Source: Pseudomonas palleroniana | Lineage (GTDB): Bacteria; Pseudomonadota; Gammaproteobacteria; Pseudomonadales; Pseudomonadaceae | Reading direction: 5' to 3' | NCBI RefSeq assembly: GCF_003031675.1 | Contig: NZ_PYWX01000070.1 | Span: 1 to 64,000 of the forward strand | DNA: 64,000 nt | Shown here: in pieces, positions 8,386-16,831 of the stretch | Layout: the number at the start of each line of letters is the position of its first letter | Position numbering within the stretch: position 1 is the first letter of the stretch | Made by a program: the position numbers and the translations under genes | The notes under the pieces: generated by a model | Database searches by the model: none | What the model saw: only the letters and a program-made list of their open reading frames with translations | What the model was told of the DNA's origin: nothing

Positions 8386-8778
8386 ATGAGTATCAATATG
8401 AACAATATTCAATCCTCCCTTTATTCAAACACCCTTCAAGCGGCACCGGAGGCATTGCGCATGCGCCCCGAACCCAATACGCCGGACAAAGAATCCAACC
8501 GCATCACCGTAAGAAAAGAAGACTTCGCGAGGGTCATCGATCTGCTCTCTGAAGCCGCCAGGCGCCACGGCACCCAAGTGACCATCGGGCAGCCGGAGTC
8601 GAGCAAACTGGATTATGGCGATGGGGCAATTGAATCAGAGACCTTCACCTTCAGCTTCCACCCTGACCAAGCCGATGGCACCTATAGCCCCCACTATCTG
8701 GAAAGCGTGAACAAAACCAACCAGTTGTTTGAAGACTGGATGCGCGTGGAATGCATCAGGAACTACGCGCCTGAATAA
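8386..8778 (+). CDS. tandem paralogue of the 7960 gene, candidate type III secreted protein
   Basis: 130 residues, 42 bp downstream of its paralogue and without its own hrp box, so it is probably co-transcribed from 7878. The N-terminus MSINMNNIQSSLYSNTLQAA has no acidic residue before position 22. The conserved block covers about residues 42-130 (ITVRKEDFARVIDLL; TFSFHPDQADGTYSPHYL; final NYAPE). The two proteins differ most in their N-terminal 40 residues, as expected if these are unstructured secretion signals. No known effector domain is visible. It could equally be a secreted helper or a chaperone-like protein. Confidence 0.7.
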   Translation: MSINMNNIQSSLYSNTLQAAPEALRMRPEPNTPDKESNRITVRKEDFARVIDLLSEAARRHGTQVTIGQPESSKLDYGDGAIESETFTFSFHPDQADGTYSPHYLESVNKTNQLFEDWMRVECIRNYAPE

Positions 8779-8795
8779 CGGCCAGCGCTGTTAAT

Positions 8796-8820
8796 CGTTC
8801 CCGCGCCTGGCGCGAGAACG
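8796..8820. terminator. bidirectional hairpin between convergent genes
   Basis: CGTTCCCGCGC-CTG-GCGCGAGAACG forms a strong stem with a three-base loop and one internal mismatch. It lies between the stop of the 8386 gene and the stop of the convergent LysR gene. There is no long T-run on either side. Confidence 0.5.
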
Positions 8821-8826
8821 ATCCTG

Positions 8827-9738
8827 TCAGCCAAGCAGCCGCGCCAGTTCCTCGCGGCAGTAATCAACAAACAACTGCACCGGCTTGGTCAACGGCGCCC
8901 GCCGCAGCCATACCGCCGACAGGCCCGACCCGGTGACCGTCTCGGCCAACGGCACACACACCACCTTCTGCCCGTCATAGGCATACTCGGAATACGGCTT
9001 GGTCACCAGGATCGAAAAGCCGAACCCCCTGCCCACCATGCCCCGCACCATCTCGATCGATGGTGAGCTGAACACGATATTCGGCGTCAGCCCACGTTCT
9101 TCAAAGATGCTCACGAAGTAGGTCCGACTCGGCAGCACATCGAGCAAAATCATCGGCTCCAGCACCAGGTCCGCCAATGACACCTTGGCCTGCTGCGCAA
9201 AGCGGTGATCGGCCGGCAGCAAGGCATACGGCTGTTGCGGCGGCATCAATGGCGTCGTCTCGATGGTGCCGCCCAGGTCATGCTCGAACAGCATCGCCAT
9301 ATCGATACTGCCCGCCGTCAACGCCTGCACCAGCTCTTGTTGTTCGCCGTCGCGAATGAGGATTTCCACCCCCGGCCAACGCGCCTTGAAGCCTGCGATC
9401 AAGCGCGGCAGGTACAACGGCGCCACGGTCTCAAAGCAGCCGATATCGATCTGCCCCGCCACTACGTCATTGTCCGCCAGGGCGTTCTGCTCGAACTCAT
9501 GGGCCACCCGCAACAGCTCCAGCGCCTTGCGATAAAACCGCGCTCCGCTGGGTGTGAGCGACACCCCCTGCGCGTGATGGCGGATAAACAGCTGCACGCC
9601 AAAGCTGTCTTCCAACTGCTTGATGGCGGTGGACACCGACGGTTGCGCGATATACAGCTTGCGCGAGGCCTCGGCGACGCTGCCGCATTCGGCCGTGGTT
9701 ACAAAATATCTGAGCTGGCGCAGATTGTAAGCAGCCAT
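8827..9738 (-). CDS. LysR-family transcriptional regulator
   Basis: 303 residues from the ATG at 9738, chosen because CTGGAGG lies just upstream; the frame is open to 9771. The N-terminal winged HTH reads LRQLRYFVTTAECGSVAEAS, then LYIAQPSVSTAIKQLE. The effector domain follows from about residue 90 (GQIDIGCFETVAPLYLP). It is divergent from the NCS1 permease gene (9994) with a palindromic element between them, so control of that permease is likely. Control of the monooxygenase operon upstream is also plausible because both look catabolic. The inducer is unknown. Confidence 0.88.
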   Translation of the reverse strand: MAAYNLRQLRYFVTTAECGSVAEASRKLYIAQPSVSTAIKQLEDSFGVQLFIRHHAQGVSLTPSGARFYRKALELLRVAHEFEQNALADNDVVAGQIDIGCFETVAPLYLPRLIAGFKARWPGVEILIRDGEQQELVQALTAGSIDMAMLFEHDLGGTIETTPLMPPQQPYALLPADHRFAQQAKVSLADLVLEPMILLDVLPSRTYFVSIFEERGLTPNIVFSSPSIEMVRGMVGRGFGFSILVTKPYSEYAYDGQKVVCVPLAETVTGSGLSAVWLRRAPLTKPVQLFVDYCREELARLLG

Positions 9739-9844
9739 CAGAACCTCCAGAAACGTGGGATTTCGCCCCAAACAAGTGCGTGAAAATCGGCTTTTTTACG
9801 AGGATTCAAGTGCATGCAACATACCGGAGCAGAATCCGCCGCGA

Positions 9845-9868
9845 GCTATATTTTTTAAGGTCTATAGC
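9845..9868. promoter_or_regulatory. inverted repeat in LysR/permease intergenic region
   Basis: GCTATA, 12 bp, TATAGC. It lies between the divergent LysR gene and the permease gene, 126 bp before the permease ATG. LysR regulators usually bind a dyad of this size, so it is a candidate operator. The sequence differs from the dyad at 4074-4091. Confidence 0.4.
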
Positions 9869-9993
9869 AACAAACTTACTAATTTACCTCCCTGCGCCCA
9901 TTGCAGATGATCCCTCCAACAACAAAGAAAGCGCCTCTCCGTGCGGCGCACAGCGAAGTACGTCAACGTACTCACCTTGCCTTGGAGCTCGTC

Positions 9994-11409
9994 ATGGTCA
10001 CCACTGCAACATCCTCCGCCCCGCTTATCGAAAAACACACGATTGGATACGTGCCCCCGGAAGATCGCCACGGAAAGGTAAGAGACCTGTTCACCCTGTG
10101 GTTCGGCGGCAACATCGCGCCGTTGCCGATCGTCACGGGTGCGCTCGGCGTACAACTGTTTCACCTGAACCTGCTGTGGGGCATTGTCGCCATCCTCGTC
10201 GGCCACCTGGTCGGCGGCGTGTTGATGGCCTTGCATTCGGCCCAGGGCCCGCAGATGGGCATCCCGCAAATGATCCAGAGCCGCACCCAGTTCGGTTCGC
10301 TCGGCGCATTGCTGGTGGTGGTGATTGCCGGCGTCATGTACGTCGGCTTCTTCGCCTCCAACATCGTGCTGGCGGGCAAGTCCCTGCACGGCGTGGTCGA
10401 CAGCGTACCGGTGCCGGTGGGCATCGTGATCGGCGCGATTGGCTCCGGCGTGATCGGCATTATCGGCTACCGCTTCATCCACGTGCTCAACCGCATCGGC
10501 ACCTGGGTACTCGGCGCCGGCATCGTGCTGGGCTTCGGCTACATCTTCACCCATGTGCAGACCGCAGACTTTCTGACCCGTGGTGAATTCAACCTGTCCG
10601 GCTGGCTGGCGACCGTGTCGCTGGCGGCGCTTTGGCAGATCGCCTTTGCCCCCTATGTGTCGGACTACTCCCGCTACCTGCCGGCCGACGTACCGGTGGC
10701 GTCGACCTTCTGGACCACCTACCTGGGCTCTGCACTGGGCTCCAGCCTGGCCTTCATTTTCGGCGCCGTGGCCGTGCTCGCCACCCCGGTGGGCATGGAC
10801 ACCATGGACGCCGTCAAGCTCGCCACCGGCGCCATCGGCCCATTGATGCTGGTGCTGTTCCTGCTCAGCGTCATCAGCCACAACGCCCTCAACCTGTACG
10901 GCGCGGTGCTGTCGATCATCACCCTGGTGCAGACCTTCGCTTACCGCTGGATACCGACCGCCAAAAGCCGCGCGGTGATCTCGGTGCTGGTGCTGGCCGC
11001 ATGTTCGATTGCCGCCGTGTTCGCCTCCAAAGACTTCATCGGCCACTTCGTCGACATGGTGCTGGTATTGCTGGTGGTGCTGGTGCCGTGGACGGCGATC
11101 AACCTGATCGACTTCTATGCGATCCACAAGGGCAAGTACGACATTGCCTCGATCTTCCGCGTGGACGGCGGCATCTACGGCAAGTACAACCCACAGGCGC
11201 TGCTGGCCTATGCGGTAGGCATCGTGGTGCAGATTCCGTTCATGAACACACCGTTGTACGTGGGCCCGATTTCCGAGCACATCAATGGCGCGGACCTGTC
11301 CTGGGTGGTGGGGCTGCTGGTGACGTCGCCGCTGTACTTCTGGTTGGCGAGCCGGGACAGCGCGTACAAGCGCCGCATGGAGGGGGGCAAGTTGGTCGGC
11401 GGGATCTGA
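9994..11409 (+). CDS. NCS1-family nucleobase/cytosine-type permease
   Basis: 471 residues from the ATG at 9994, with TTGGAG upstream. It is an integral inner-membrane protein with about 12 hydrophobic segments. FTLWFGGNIAPLPIVTGALG near the N-terminus, MGIPQMIQSRTQFG and APYVSDYSRYLPADV are characteristic of the NCS1 (CodB/FurE-like) symporters for purines, pyrimidines, hydantoins, allantoin or thiamine. By context it imports the substrate of the 4162-7718 operon. That suggests a nitrogen heterocycle or a ureido/hydantoin-like compound, but this is inference. Confidence 0.87.
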   Translation: MVTTATSSAPLIEKHTIGYVPPEDRHGKVRDLFTLWFGGNIAPLPIVTGALGVQLFHLNLLWGIVAILVGHLVGGVLMALHSAQGPQMGIPQMIQSRTQFGSLGALLVVVIAGVMYVGFFASNIVLAGKSLHGVVDSVPVPVGIVIGAIGSGVIGIIGYRFIHVLNRIGTWVLGAGIVLGFGYIFTHVQTADFLTRGEFNLSGWLATVSLAALWQIAFAPYVSDYSRYLPADVPVASTFWTTYLGSALGSSLAFIFGAVAVLATPVGMDTMDAVKLATGAIGPLMLVLFLLSVISHNALNLYGAVLSIITLVQTFAYRWIPTAKSRAVISVLVLAACSIAAVFASKDFIGHFVDMVLVLLVVLVPWTAINLIDFYAIHKGKYDIASIFRVDGGIYGKYNPQALLAYAVGIVVQIPFMNTPLYVGPISEHINGADLSWVVGLLVTSPLYFWLASRDSAYKRRMEGGKLVGGI

Positions 11410-11415
11410 CGTGCG

Positions 11416-11450
11416 CAGGCTTGGCGAGAGGTCACCTGCCGCCAAGCCTG
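11416..11450. terminator. hairpin between permease and chemoreceptor genes
   Basis: CAGGCTTGGCG at 11416-11426 pairs perfectly with CGCCAAGCCTG at 11440-11450. It lies between two convergent genes and probably acts in both directions. No T-run is present. Confidence 0.5.
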
Positions 11451-11476
11451 CTTACACCTCATTCAAAAAAACCGCG

Positions 11477-13096
11477 TCACACTACAAAGCGATTGACCAA
11501 CTGATTCAGGTTGATCGCCAGTTTTGACATTTCACCGCAGGCACTCGCGGTCTGGCTGGCCCCCGCGGCACTCTGGGTGGCCAACTCGCGAATACTGACC
11601 AGATTGCGGTCAACTTCACGCGCAACATGCGACTGCTCTTCGGAGGCTGTCGCGATCAGCAGGTTACGTTCGTTGATCTGCACAATCGCCGTGGAAATCT
11701 GATCCAGCGAAGTACTGGCCTCTTGCGCCACACCCAGTGATTCAGTCGCCAGGTCCCGGCTCGTGTTCATCGCCTTCACTGCCAGGTCCGATTCACTCTG
11801 GATGCCGGCGATCATTTGCTCGATTTCCTGGGTCGACACCTGGGTGCGATGGGCCAATGCCCTGACTTCGTCAGCCACCACCGCAAAACCACGACCTTGC
11901 TCACCGGCGCGTGCCGCCTCGATCGCGGCGTTCAACGCCAACAGGTTGGTCTGCTCGGCAATCGCCCGAATCACATCCACCACTTTGGTGATGCTCTGCG
12001 CACGATCCGACAACCCCTGAATCTGTTCGCTGGTGTTTTCAACGTTACCGTTGAGCTTCTGGATCGATTGCAGCGTCTGCGCCACGCGTGCCAGGCCGAC
12101 CTCGGTATAGCCCTGGGTACGCTTGGACTCCTCTGAAGCCGACTCCGCGTTGCGAGCGACCTCATCCACGGCCGCGCTCATTTCGGTGACCGCCGTGGCC
12201 GCCTGATTGACCTCATCATTCTGCGCCACCAGGCCCCGGCTCGACTCTTCCGTGACCGCCGTCATCTCCTCAGACGCCGAGGCCAACTGAGTAGACGAAT
12301 CGGAAATCTGCATGATGGTACTGCGCAGGTTCGCCTGCATCTGCGCAAGCGCCTTCAACAAACGCCCGGCCTCATCCGTGCCGCTGACCAAAACCTCCTT
12401 GGACAGATCACTGCCGGCGATACGCTCCGCGACCGTCAAGGCATCATTGATCGGCGAGGTAATGCTTCGGGTCAGCAACAGCGCCAACCCCACCGTCAGC
12501 ACGATAACCCCGGCAATCAGCCCCACGATCAGCCAAAACCCGTTGTTATAGACACTGGTGGAATACAACCCCGCCTCCGCTGCGCCATCATTGTTGAAGG
12601 TGGTCAACGCATTGATCTGCGTCTCCATCGCATCAGTCAGGGGCCGAATACCACTCCTCACCAGGCCGACCGCGCCCTCCAGGTCACCCTGGCGCATCAA
12701 CGGCTCGAGCAGATCCAGTTGACGGATGTACGCCTCGGCGCTGGTTTTCACCGCCGTGTATAACGAGCGCTCTTTATCGCCCCCAACCAGAGGCTCGTAA
12801 TTCGCCACGGCTTCGGTGAACGCCTTGCGGTAACCCGGGAAGGCTTCAAGAGTTTTTTGAATGGACGTGGGGTCAGCCAGACCCCGCTGCGTTTCAAGCC
12901 TCAAACGCAGGACCGTGCTGTTCATCAACGCCGTTTGTCGGACGCTGGCCATCCAGTTGAGTTCGACGTCCTTTTCGGAATCCTTCAGCTTGCCCATCTG
13001 CATGACTGCAAATACGCCCTGCACAAAGACCAGCGCGATGATTAACGCGAAAAAAAGCGCAGCGCGTGGGGCTACGTTGAGATTTCTGAGGCGCAT
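11477..13096 (-). CDS. methyl-accepting chemotaxis protein (4HB-HAMP-MCP)
   Basis: 539 residues from the ATG at 13096. A first membrane helix (about residues 10-32, AALFFALIIALVFVQGVFA) is followed by a periplasmic region of about 155 residues, which looks like a four-helix bundle. Then come a second helix (FWLIVGLIAGVIVLTVGLAL), a HAMP domain with LTRSITSPINDAL, and a cytoplasmic signalling domain whose tip reads IAEQTNLLALNAAIEAARAG. No C-terminal CheR pentapeptide is seen. The ligand cannot be read; 4HB receptors in Pseudomonas sense organic acids and amino acids among others. The frame continues upstream of 13096 through two long G/C tracts, discussed separately. Confidence 0.85.
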   Translation of the reverse strand: MRLRNLNVAPRAALFFALIIALVFVQGVFAVMQMGKLKDSEKDVELNWMASVRQTALMNSTVLRLRLETQRGLADPTSIQKTLEAFPGYRKAFTEAVANYEPLVGGDKERSLYTAVKTSAEAYIRQLDLLEPLMRQGDLEGAVGLVRSGIRPLTDAMETQINALTTFNNDGAAEAGLYSTSVYNNGFWLIVGLIAGVIVLTVGLALLLTRSITSPINDALTVAERIAGSDLSKEVLVSGTDEAGRLLKALAQMQANLRSTIMQISDSSTQLASASEEMTAVTEESSRGLVAQNDEVNQAATAVTEMSAAVDEVARNAESASEESKRTQGYTEVGLARVAQTLQSIQKLNGNVENTSEQIQGLSDRAQSITKVVDVIRAIAEQTNLLALNAAIEAARAGEQGRGFAVVADEVRALAHRTQVSTQEIEQMIAGIQSESDLAVKAMNTSRDLATESLGVAQEASTSLDQISTAIVQINERNLLIATASEEQSHVAREVDRNLVSIRELATQSAAGASQTASACGEMSKLAINLNQLVNRFVV

Positions 13097-13116
13097 GCGG
13101 GATACCTGTTTTTCGA

Positions 13117-13175
13117 GGGGGGGGGTGGAGGCGTTCAATACTGTATCGACTTGGGGGGGGAAAGTTTGAGGGGGG
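13117..13175. repeat. poly-G tracts 5' of the chemoreceptor gene
   Basis: On the plus strand there are runs of nine G (13117-13125), eight G (13153-13160) and six G (13170-13175), 20-80 bp upstream of the chemoreceptor ATG. They lie in a frame that stays open to 13246. Long homopolymers are rare in this genome type and are prone to slippage. Confidence 0.7.
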
Positions 13176-13382
13176 TCGGTGGTCGGGTAACGAGCTTGTA
13201 CAAACCGTTGCTTAGCGATAGATTTTTTGCCCGAGAGGCTGGGCAAGGGGGAAATAATGGCAGTTGAAAAGCGGTGAAAGACTTAGGCGGCTATCGGCCA
13301 GAAGCGGCCCTTCCGCGCAGAACCAGTTTCTCTAACTCGCCTTATCTCTACCTGGTAAATTTGCTCATGTTCGAGCCGCACC

Positions 13383-14900
13383 TTAGATGACGTAGTCATC
13401 TACTGATCCGGACCGTGCCCCAAGCTCTTCAACCTCACGAACCACTGTACCAAGAATGCCGATCCCTTCATGAATCTGCTGCGTTGTCAGGCCGGCATAG
13501 CCCAAAATGAGCCCTGCCGGTCGCTCGTATTCTACCGACGTGGGTTCGGCAAACAGCGGCGAAAGCGGATATACGCCAACCCCGCGGTCGAGCGCTATCG
13601 CCTGCAACTTTGGCTCATCCTGAGCGCGAAGCGCGGGTAGCGTTAATACGCCATGCAAGCCCGCCGCCATGCCGACCAGTTGCCCATATTCCGCCAGATG
13701 TTGTTCAAAAGCCTCCAGTAATGCCCTTCGCCGCAGTTCATTCTCCCGCCGCAGGCGGCGAACGTGACGCTCATAGGTTCCACTTTCGATCAACGAGGCG
13801 AGCACGTTTTGCTCCCAGCGTGGTGAGTGTCGATCGGTCAGCCGTTTTGCTTCACGAAAAACGTGAACCAACTCGCGTGGAAGAACCAGATAACCCAACC
13901 TGAGTTGCGGTGAGAGTGCCTTGGAGAACGTTCCGACATAAATGACGCGAGCATCTGCGTCCATGGATTGCAGTGCGTCGATGGGCCGCTGGCCATAGCG
14001 AAACTCGCCGCCGTAATCGTCCTCAATGATCCACGCGCGATGTCGCCTCGCCCAACTCAGCAGTTCGAGGCGACGTGCAACAGGAAGCACCGCCCCCATG
14101 GGAAACTGGTGCGACGGAGTCACAAAGGCCAGACGCACGTGATCACCTTCCGGCAGAGCTCTGGTATCCAGTCCAGAGGCATCGACGGGGATGGGCAACG
14201 CCGTCGCGCCCGTGGCCTCAAAGCAATATCTGGCCATTCGGTAGCCAGGCTCTTCGAAGGCAAATGTATCTTGCGGGTTCAGCAAAAGCCGGGCGCACAG
14301 GTCAAGTCCTTGCTGCGAGCCATGCACTACGAGTATTTGATCCGCATCACACGCCAGACCGCGTGCCCGTCGCAGATAACCTTGCAGCGCATTGCGCAAG
14401 CGCTCTTCCCCTTCGGGGTGGCCGTAAGCGAGGCTCGGTTGATGCTTGACTAGTTCGGAACGGTAGGCGCGCTGCCAACCCAGCGCCGGAAAATCCCTGG
14501 AAGCGACCGAGCCGTACCTGAAATCGATGCGAGCTTGTGGTGACGCCATGTTGTACGGCGTCATGACGGCCACACGTTTCCCGTAAAGGGAAAGCACTGG
14601 CGGCAGTTCCTTTTGCTGCGCCGAATCCCCTTGGGCATACCCGGATTGAGTGCTGATTATGCTCGCTACCGTGGCGGCTTTGCCCACTGATGTTAATACA
14701 AAGCCTTCGGCCGCCAGTTGCTCATAAGCCGCCGTTACCGTGGTTCGCGACACGCCGAGTTCGGCCGCGATTGCCCGCGTCGACATGAGCCTCGTGCCGG
14801 CGGCAAGCGTGCCGTCTTCTATCTGCGCCCGTAGCCTGGCATAGATCCGACGTTGTGCGCCGCGAGAAAATGCATCCGGATTGGCTGAAAACTGGCCCAT
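13383..14900 (-). CDS. MocR-type (GntR-aminotransferase) transcriptional regulator
   Basis: 505 residues from the ATG at 14900 (MGQFSANPDAFSRGA). The N-terminal wHTH of the GntR family reads IYARLRAQIEDGTLAAGTRL, with STRAIAAELGVSRTTVTAAY. A fold-type I aminotransferase domain fills the rest: ILVVHGSQQGLDL, IEDDYGGEFRYG, and the PLP-lysine segment VIYVGTFSKALSPQLRLGYL. It is a PdxR/MocR-type regulator that binds PLP. It is divergent from a PaiB-like gene (14983) with an 82-bp gap, so that operon is the probable target. Confidence 0.88.
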   Translation of the reverse strand: MGQFSANPDAFSRGAQRRIYARLRAQIEDGTLAAGTRLMSTRAIAAELGVSRTTVTAAYEQLAAEGFVLTSVGKAATVASIISTQSGYAQGDSAQQKELPPVLSLYGKRVAVMTPYNMASPQARIDFRYGSVASRDFPALGWQRAYRSELVKHQPSLAYGHPEGEERLRNALQGYLRRARGLACDADQILVVHGSQQGLDLCARLLLNPQDTFAFEEPGYRMARYCFEATGATALPIPVDASGLDTRALPEGDHVRLAFVTPSHQFPMGAVLPVARRLELLSWARRHRAWIIEDDYGGEFRYGQRPIDALQSMDADARVIYVGTFSKALSPQLRLGYLVLPRELVHVFREAKRLTDRHSPRWEQNVLASLIESGTYERHVRRLRRENELRRRALLEAFEQHLAEYGQLVGMAAGLHGVLTLPALRAQDEPKLQAIALDRGVGVYPLSPLFAEPTSVEYERPAGLILGYAGLTTQQIHEGIGILGTVVREVEELGARSGSVDDYVI

Positions 14901-14982
14901 GGAAAAACCTCGAAACTGGCACTTTCGATGATGCAGGTCGTGGTCGACATTATGGACTCCCAACAATCGTAGTGAAATCCCC

Positions 14983-15645
14983 ATGTACATTCCCGAACAC
15001 TTCGCAGAGCACCGCCCGGAACAGTTACACCGAATTATCCGCGACAATCCGCTGGGCATCCTCGTGACTGAGGGTGAATCCGGCATGGATGCGGACCACA
15101 TTCCCTTTGAACTCAATACCGGCCAAGGAACATACGGGCTGCTGACCGCTCATGTGGCCCGCGCCAATCCTGTGTGGCAACGTTGCACCGGCGGAACGCC
15201 TGTCATGGTGATCTTCAGGGGTGCAGAAGGCTACATCACGCCCAACTGGTATGCGTCCAAGCACGAAACGCATCGCCAGGTTCCCACATGGAACTATGAG
15301 GTGGTGCATGTGCATGGCGTCATGCGCGTGATGTCGGAAGAAAAGCTCCTGCGCCGCACCCTGGCCCTGCTGACTCGCCACCAGGAGTCCAAGGAGATCA
15401 AGCCCTGGAAGATGGGCGATGCGCCGCGTGAGTACCTGGACGAGATGGTGTCGAGAGTCGTCGGTATCGAGATCGAAATGCAGTGCGTCGAATGCAAGCG
15501 CAAGCTCAATCAAAACAAATCGCACGCCGATCGCTTGTCTGTGATCGCGCACTTGCGCGAGCGCGGGCACGTTGAGCTTTCTTCGATAATGCTGGCCAAC
15601 CTTGAGCAGCCGGATCAGGGGGTAGCACCGTGGACCTTGAGTTGA
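14983..15645 (+). CDS. PaiB-like FMN-binding protein
   Basis: 220 residues. MYIPEHFAEHRPEQLHRII, DHIPFELN, LLTAHVARANPVWQ, then VMVIFRGAEGYITPNWY and TWNYEVVHVHG are the hallmarks of the PaiB family (split-barrel FMN-binding proteins named after a negative regulator of sporulation and proteases in Bacillus). In proteobacteria they are commonly divergent from MocR regulators, as here, and may be flavin-dependent enzymes rather than regulators. The last codons overlap the start of the downstream permease by 16 bp, so the two are coupled. Confidence 0.87.
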   Translation: MYIPEHFAEHRPEQLHRIIRDNPLGILVTEGESGMDADHIPFELNTGQGTYGLLTAHVARANPVWQRCTGGTPVMVIFRGAEGYITPNWYASKHETHRQVPTWNYEVVHVHGVMRVMSEEKLLRRTLALLTRHQESKEIKPWKMGDAPREYLDEMVSRVVGIEIEMQCVECKRKLNQNKSHADRLSVIAHLRERGHVELSSIMLANLEQPDQGVAPWTLS

Positions 15646-16394
15646 CCACCACCACGATTCTGGTGACCTTCGCCGGAGTTTTTTTGATCTGCTTTATGAA
15701 AGGTGCCTTCGGTGGAGGATTCTCCATTGTCGGCATTCCGCTGCTGTCGCTGGTGATGGATCCGCTCACAGCCGGCGGTCTGCTAGCGCCGTTGTTTATC
15801 GCGATGGACCTGTTCGGCTTGCGTTACTGGAAGCCATCCACTTGGTCTAAACCCGACTTGATGCTGTTGTTACCAGGTCTGATCTTCGGCATCGGTGTTG
15901 GCTATCTACTCTTTCGCGTCATTGATCACCGCGCAGTCGCCTTAGTGATGGCAGCGATTACCCTAATTTTTGTCGGCCTCTGGTTCAAGACCGGCGGGGA
16001 AATCAGGGTCGGCCAGCGCTCATCGCTCAAGGCGGTGTCCGCAGGCGTCACCTCTGGGATCACGACTATGGTCGCGCATTCTGGTGGGCCACCATTAGCG
16101 ATGTACCTGTTGCCACTCGGTCTAAGCAAGAAAACCTATGCCGGCACCACTAGCATGTTCTTTACCGTAGGCAATCTGCTCAAGGCAGTGCCTTGGCTGC
16201 TGTTAGCCAGGCCCACCGGTAACGTGCTAAGCCTGATGGTCATCTGCCTGTTAGCAGTTCCAAGTGGTGTATGGCTGGGCTGGCGATTGCACACCAAGCT
16301 GGATCAACGCCAGATGTACCTTGGCTGCTACTGCCTGCTCGTAGTCACCGCAGTGAAACTTCTGTGGGACGGCATAAGTGGCTATATCGTCTGA
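15630..16394 (+). CDS. TauE/SafE family membrane permease
   Basis: 254 residues with a GTG start inside the end of the PaiB-like gene. It has seven or eight hydrophobic segments, with FMKGAFGGGFSIVGIPLLSL near the N-terminus and a second half beginning SAGVTSGITTMVAHSGGPPLAMYLLP. This is the duplicated Gly-rich pattern of TauE/SafE transporters (PF01925), which export sulfite, sulfoacetate or other organic anions. Co-expression with a PaiB-like flavoprotein under a MocR regulator suggests export or uptake of a product linked to that enzyme. The substrate is unknown. Confidence 0.85.
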   Translation: MDLELTTTTILVTFAGVFLICFMKGAFGGGFSIVGIPLLSLVMDPLTAGGLLAPLFIAMDLFGLRYWKPSTWSKPDLMLLLPGLIFGIGVGYLLFRVIDHRAVALVMAAITLIFVGLWFKTGGEIRVGQRSSLKAVSAGVTSGITTMVAHSGGPPLAMYLLPLGLSKKTYAGTTSMFFTVGNLLKAVPWLLLARPTGNVLSLMVICLLAVPSGVWLGWRLHTKLDQRQMYLGCYCLLVVTAVKLLWDGISGYIV

Positions 16395-16535
16395 AAATGC
16401 CTCACCACTATGAGGCCTAACATTACGGCCATTACCCGACTGGCTGCCAACGGGATGTTAGCAGTTAGAGGCCGTTCAAATGGCCTGTGACACTACGATG
16501 CTCTGCTCGGCTAGGCGTGCTTCATCGGGCTAAAA

Positions 16536-16697
16536 TTAACGCTTGAGGACTTCGTCAGGGTAGTAACCGAGCATCTGAACTGGACGCAGATACTCAGACG
16601 GCGCTCCGAACAATTTAATCGAGCTGCTTCGAATGACGAAGTTAGGATTGAGCGGCGGCGTAATGTCACCGGCATATTGCGTGCCGTCGCTTAAGCC
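16536..16697 (-). pseudogene. C-terminal gene remnant, unrecognised
   Basis: A 53-codon open stretch without a start codon near its 5' end that ends in a proper stop. Its translation has protein-like composition (ends LGYYPDEVLKR, with NPNFVIRSSSIKLFG earlier). It is preceded in frame by TGA at 16698-16700. It lies in the 437-bp gap between the TauE/SafE permease and the MFS gene, which otherwise shows no gene. I read it as the tail of a lost gene; the family is not recognised. Confidence 0.35.
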
Positions 16698-16831
16698 TCA
16701 TCGAGTGCCTCGGAGACGCTGTTGATTGCAGATCCGGAACACTCTGAGGAAGGCATCACACAGCACTTGTGTGAACTGGCTTGCCTGCATTTTGGCTGAG
16801 CCGAATTCGGACTACGCGGCAGTAAAACTGG

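Noticed and set aside
9739..9993. Possible riboswitch ahead of the nucleobase-type permease
   Set aside because: I could not find a purine, PreQ1, TPP or guanidine consensus core; only the GCTATA dyad is evident.
9862..11445. 527-codon open frame antisense to the NCS1 permease
   Set aside because: Its translation is His/Arg/Gln/Asp-rich low-complexity sequence, an effect of GC at third positions of the real gene. The permease has all its family motifs.
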